A stretch of DNA of 64,000 nt from Pseudomonas psychrophila (GTDB lineage Bacteria > Pseudomonadota > Gammaproteobacteria > Pseudomonadales > Pseudomonadaceae): the NCBI RefSeq assembly GCF_001043005.1, contig NZ_JYKZ01000005.1, positions 1-64,000 of the forward strand, written 5' to 3'. Shown piece after piece: positions 61,940 to 64,000 of the stretch (positions are counted from its first letter, which is position 1; every line of letters starts with the position of its first letter). The notes beneath the pieces are model-generated. The model did no database searches and was not told the DNA's origin. It saw nothing but the letters and a program-made list of their open reading frames with translations. Both the position numbers and the translations under genes were made by a program.

Positions 61940-62578
61940 ATGCACGCAGTCGTTCGTGTCTGGAATCACGCGGAAGAAATGCTGGTGGCGTTCCTGCTTG
62001 CAGGCATGACCCTGGTCACTTTCGCGTACGTGGTGTTCAACAACCTTTATGGCGTTTTCTACTCTCTGGGGGATTCGCTGCCCTTCGCCAACGAAACCAT
62101 GCTCGGTATCGGCGACAAAATTCTATACATCGCCCAGGAGATGACCTGGAGCGTAGCGCTGACCAAGGCCATGTTTGGCTGGCTGATCTTTGTGGGGCTG
62201 GCCTGGGGCGTGCGGATTGGCGCCCACATTGGCGTCGACTTGCTGGTGCGCCAGTTCAACCCTGCCAACCAGAGACGTGTGGCCATGCTTGCCGTGCTCA
62301 TTTGCCTGGGCTACTGCGCCTTGATGGCGTACTCCAGTGAGCAGTGGGTGGCTACTTTGTATGGGGTCGGGACCAGTGCTGAAGACCTGGACCGTTTCGG
62401 CATTGCCCAATGGCAAATCGTAATGATCGTGCCCATCGGATTTGCTCTGATGTTCGTGCGTTTCCTGCAGATTTTCATCCGTATCGCCCAAGGCAAACAG
62501 CAGGGGCTGGGCTTGCACAGTGAAGTGGATGACGCCGTCAAACTGGCGGAAAACGACCAGTCGGGGGCCGAAAAATGA
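61940..62578 (+). CDS. TRAP transporter small permease DctQ
   Basis: A 212-residue membrane protein with four hydrophobic segments: MLVAFLLAGMTLVTFAYVVFNN, FGWLIFVGLAWGVRIGAHIGVDLL, VAMLAVLICLGYCALMAY and IVMIVPIGFALMFVRFLQIF. The GAHIGVDLL segment is the DctQ hallmark. It pairs with DctM to form the uptake channel. I chose ATG 61940 with AGGGAG six bases upstream rather than the longer frame from 61832. It overlaps the dctM start by 4 bp. Confidence 0.92.
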   Translation: MHAVVRVWNHAEEMLVAFLLAGMTLVTFAYVVFNNLYGVFYSLGDSLPFANETMLGIGDKILYIAQEMTWSVALTKAMFGWLIFVGLAWGVRIGAHIGVDLLVRQFNPANQRRVAMLAVLICLGYCALMAYSSEQWVATLYGVGTSAEDLDRFGIAQWQIVMIVPIGFALMFVRFLQIFIRIAQGKQQGLGLHSEVDDAVKLAENDQSGAEK

Positions 62579-63855
62579 CCATTGCCTTCCTTTTTGTCGC
62601 CCTGTTCGTGCTGATGTTTATCGGTATTCCGGTGGCGATTTCCCTGGGTTTGTCAGGGGCCATGACCATCCTGTTCTTCAGTAACGATTCGGTTCGTTCC
62701 CTGGCGATCAAACTGTTCGAAACCAGCGAGCACTACACGCTGCTGGCCATTCCGTTCTTTCTGTTGTCCGGCGCATTCATGACCAGCGGTGGCGTAGCCC
62801 GTCGCCTGATCGACTTCGCCAACGCCTGCGTCGGTCATATCAAGGGTGGCCTGGCCATCGCGGCGATCCTTGCCTGCATGCTGTTTGCGGCGCTGAGCGG
62901 TTCGTCGCCAGCCACAGTGGCAGCGGTCGGCTCGATCGTTATCGCCGGTATGGTGCGCTCCGGCTACAAGCAAGACTTTGCCGCCGGTATTGTGTGCAAC
63001 GCGGGTACCCTGGGTATTCTGATTCCACCGTCGATCGTCATGGTGGTCTACGCCACGGCCACCGAAACCTCGGTCGGCAAGCTGTTCATGGCCGGTGTCG
63101 TGCCGGGCCTTCTGTTGGGTCTCGTGTTGATGGTCACCATCTACATCATGGCCCGCGTGAAAGACATGCCCTCGCTGCCACGGGCATCGTTCAAGGAAAT
63201 CATGACCGCAGGCCGCCGGGCCGGTTGGGGCCTGATGTTGATCGTGATCATCCTCGGCGGTATCTATTCGGGCATGTTCACACCGACCGAAGCCGCTGCC
63301 GTGGCCGCAGTTTATGCTGCTTTTGTGGCCATCTTCATCTACAAGGACATGACCGTCCGTGAATGCCCGAAGGTCATTATCGAAGCGGGCAAGCTGAGCG
63401 TGGTCCTGATGTTCATCATCGCCAACGCCATGCTGTTTGCCCACGTACTGACCACCGAGCAGATCCCGCAGTCGATCACTGCCTGGGTGGTTGAGCAGGG
63501 CTTTACGCCGATTGAATTCCTGCTGGTGGTCAATATCGTGCTGCTGGTTGCAGGCACCTTTATGGAGCCGTCCGCGATCATCCTGATCCTTGCACCGATC
63601 CTGTTCCCGATCGCAATGCAGCTGGGCATCGATCCGATCCACCTGGGTATCATCATGGTGGTGAATATGGAAATCGGGCTGATCACACCGCCAACCGGGC
63701 TCAATCTGTTTGTCACCTCGGCAGTCACGGGCATGCCGCTCACACGCGTGGTACGCGCCGTATCGCCTTGGCTGCTGGTGATGCTTGCGTTCCTGGTGTT
63801 GGTGACCTACGTGCCGTTTGTTTCTCTTGCGTTGCCGAACTGGCTGGGGATGTAG
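62575..63855 (+). CDS. TRAP transporter large permease DctM
   Basis: A 426-residue DctM subunit with about 12 transmembrane segments. Hallmarks are FVALFVLMFIGIPVAISLGLSG, the AIPFFLLSGAFMTSGG segment, the AALSGSSPATVAAVGSI loop that carries Na+/substrate-binding residues, and GTFMEPSAIILILAPILFPIA. With DctQ it drives Na+-coupled import of the dicarboxylate caught by DctP. It ends the itaconate locus; a REP-like pair follows. Confidence 0.94.
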   Translation: MTIAFLFVALFVLMFIGIPVAISLGLSGAMTILFFSNDSVRSLAIKLFETSEHYTLLAIPFFLLSGAFMTSGGVARRLIDFANACVGHIKGGLAIAAILACMLFAALSGSSPATVAAVGSIVIAGMVRSGYKQDFAAGIVCNAGTLGILIPPSIVMVVYATATETSVGKLFMAGVVPGLLLGLVLMVTIYIMARVKDMPSLPRASFKEIMTAGRRAGWGLMLIVIILGGIYSGMFTPTEAAAVAAVYAAFVAIFIYKDMTVRECPKVIIEAGKLSVVLMFIIANAMLFAHVLTTEQIPQSITAWVVEQGFTPIEFLLVVNIVLLVAGTFMEPSAIILILAPILFPIAMQLGIDPIHLGIIMVVNMEIGLITPPTGLNLFVTSAVTGMPLTRVVRAVSPWLLVMLAFLVLVTYVPFVSLALPNWLGM

Positions 63856-63857
63856 TT

Positions 63858-63983
63858 GTAGCCGCTGAGGAGCGAAGCAGTCGTAAAGTCAGCTTCCACG
63901 GTTTATCAGGCAAACCGCGTGTACCGGTTTGCGGTCGCTACGCAACCGGACGTAGCCTCGTTCTACTCGTCAACTGCTACGGA
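63858..63983. repeat. REP-like inverted pair after dctM
   Basis: GTAGCCGCTGAGGAG at 63858 and CTCGTCAACTGCTACGG at about 63966 are inverted halves of the same family as at 951 and 1948. The inner part (CAGTCGTAAAGTCAGCTTCCACGG..) matches the core of those copies. No gene is supported to the window end. Confidence 0.8.
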
Positions 63984-64000
63984 GCGGGACGGGTGGCGAA

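Overview
This window is a piece of a fluorescent-lineage Pseudomonas chromosome, most likely from the P. fragi / P. psychrophila / P. lundensis neighbourhood. Three things support this. The gene order gacA-uvrC-pgsA-tRNA-Gly(GCC), with gacA starting at TTG, is a Pseudomonas hallmark. The cytoplasmic-looking 293-residue lipase is recalled as almost line-for-line the P. fragi lipase. The intergenic repeats (REP pairs and GTAGCCGCTGACGAG palindromes) are of Pseudomonas type. Most of the window is catabolic: at least seven acyl-CoA dehydrogenases, three AMP-forming ligases and several hydratases and SDRs.

Layout. 1-2170: a dense repeat block with one small gene. 2171-14498: a divergent enoyl-CoA hydratase, then a one-direction cluster (SDR, MaoC/DUF35 fusion, acyl-CoA dehydrogenase, small MaoC hydratase, Ltp2-like thiolase-fold protein, three more acyl-CoA dehydrogenases, acyl-CoA ligase, DUF1329 exported protein). 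It resembles the steroid side-chain-cleaving ChsE/ChsH/Ltp2 module but has no ring-degrading genes. 14583-14945: a lone VOC protein. 15168-20764: a five-gene beta-oxidation operon matching the fadDx-fadB2x-fadAx-ACAD-fadB1x order. 20952-25168: a VasX-like T6SS effector with a probable DUF6708 partner, bounded by two copies of the 3' end of fadB1x. 25966-28227: a probable valine-type pair (hydroxyisobutyryl-CoA hydrolase and acyl-CoA dehydrogenase). 28376-31752: bdhA, ppiC, lipase, and a DAHP synthase preceded by an aromatic-amino-acid attenuator.

32462-36479: a divergent pair of small DNA-binding proteins, then gacA, uvrC, pgsA and tRNA-Gly. 36794-48608: an uncharacterised nitrogen-compound locus. 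One arm holds an NCS1 permease, LysR regulator, ArgE-like M20 hydrolase, DUF1028, RidA and flavin monooxygenase. The divergent arm holds a LuxR regulator, polyamine-type aminotransferase, APC permease and aldehyde dehydrogenase. 48609-49460: an inverted copy of the first repeat block. 49438-52785: a D,D-carboxypeptidase and a two-component system. 52970-53761: a ModA-like binding protein. 53806-63855: the complete itaconate locus (LysR, ich, acyl-CoA dehydrogenase, VOC, MmgE/PrpD, ict, ccl, TRAP transporter dctPQM). 63856-64000: a REP-like pair.

The points most worth following are the Ltp2/DUF35 aldolase-type cluster, the T6SS effector island and its duplicated gene end, the un-annotated leader peptide and terminator in front of DAHP synthase, the FMO/DUF1028/RidA locus, and the long inverted repeats about 48 kb apart. 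Family assignments come from motifs and memory of known families; no database search was run.
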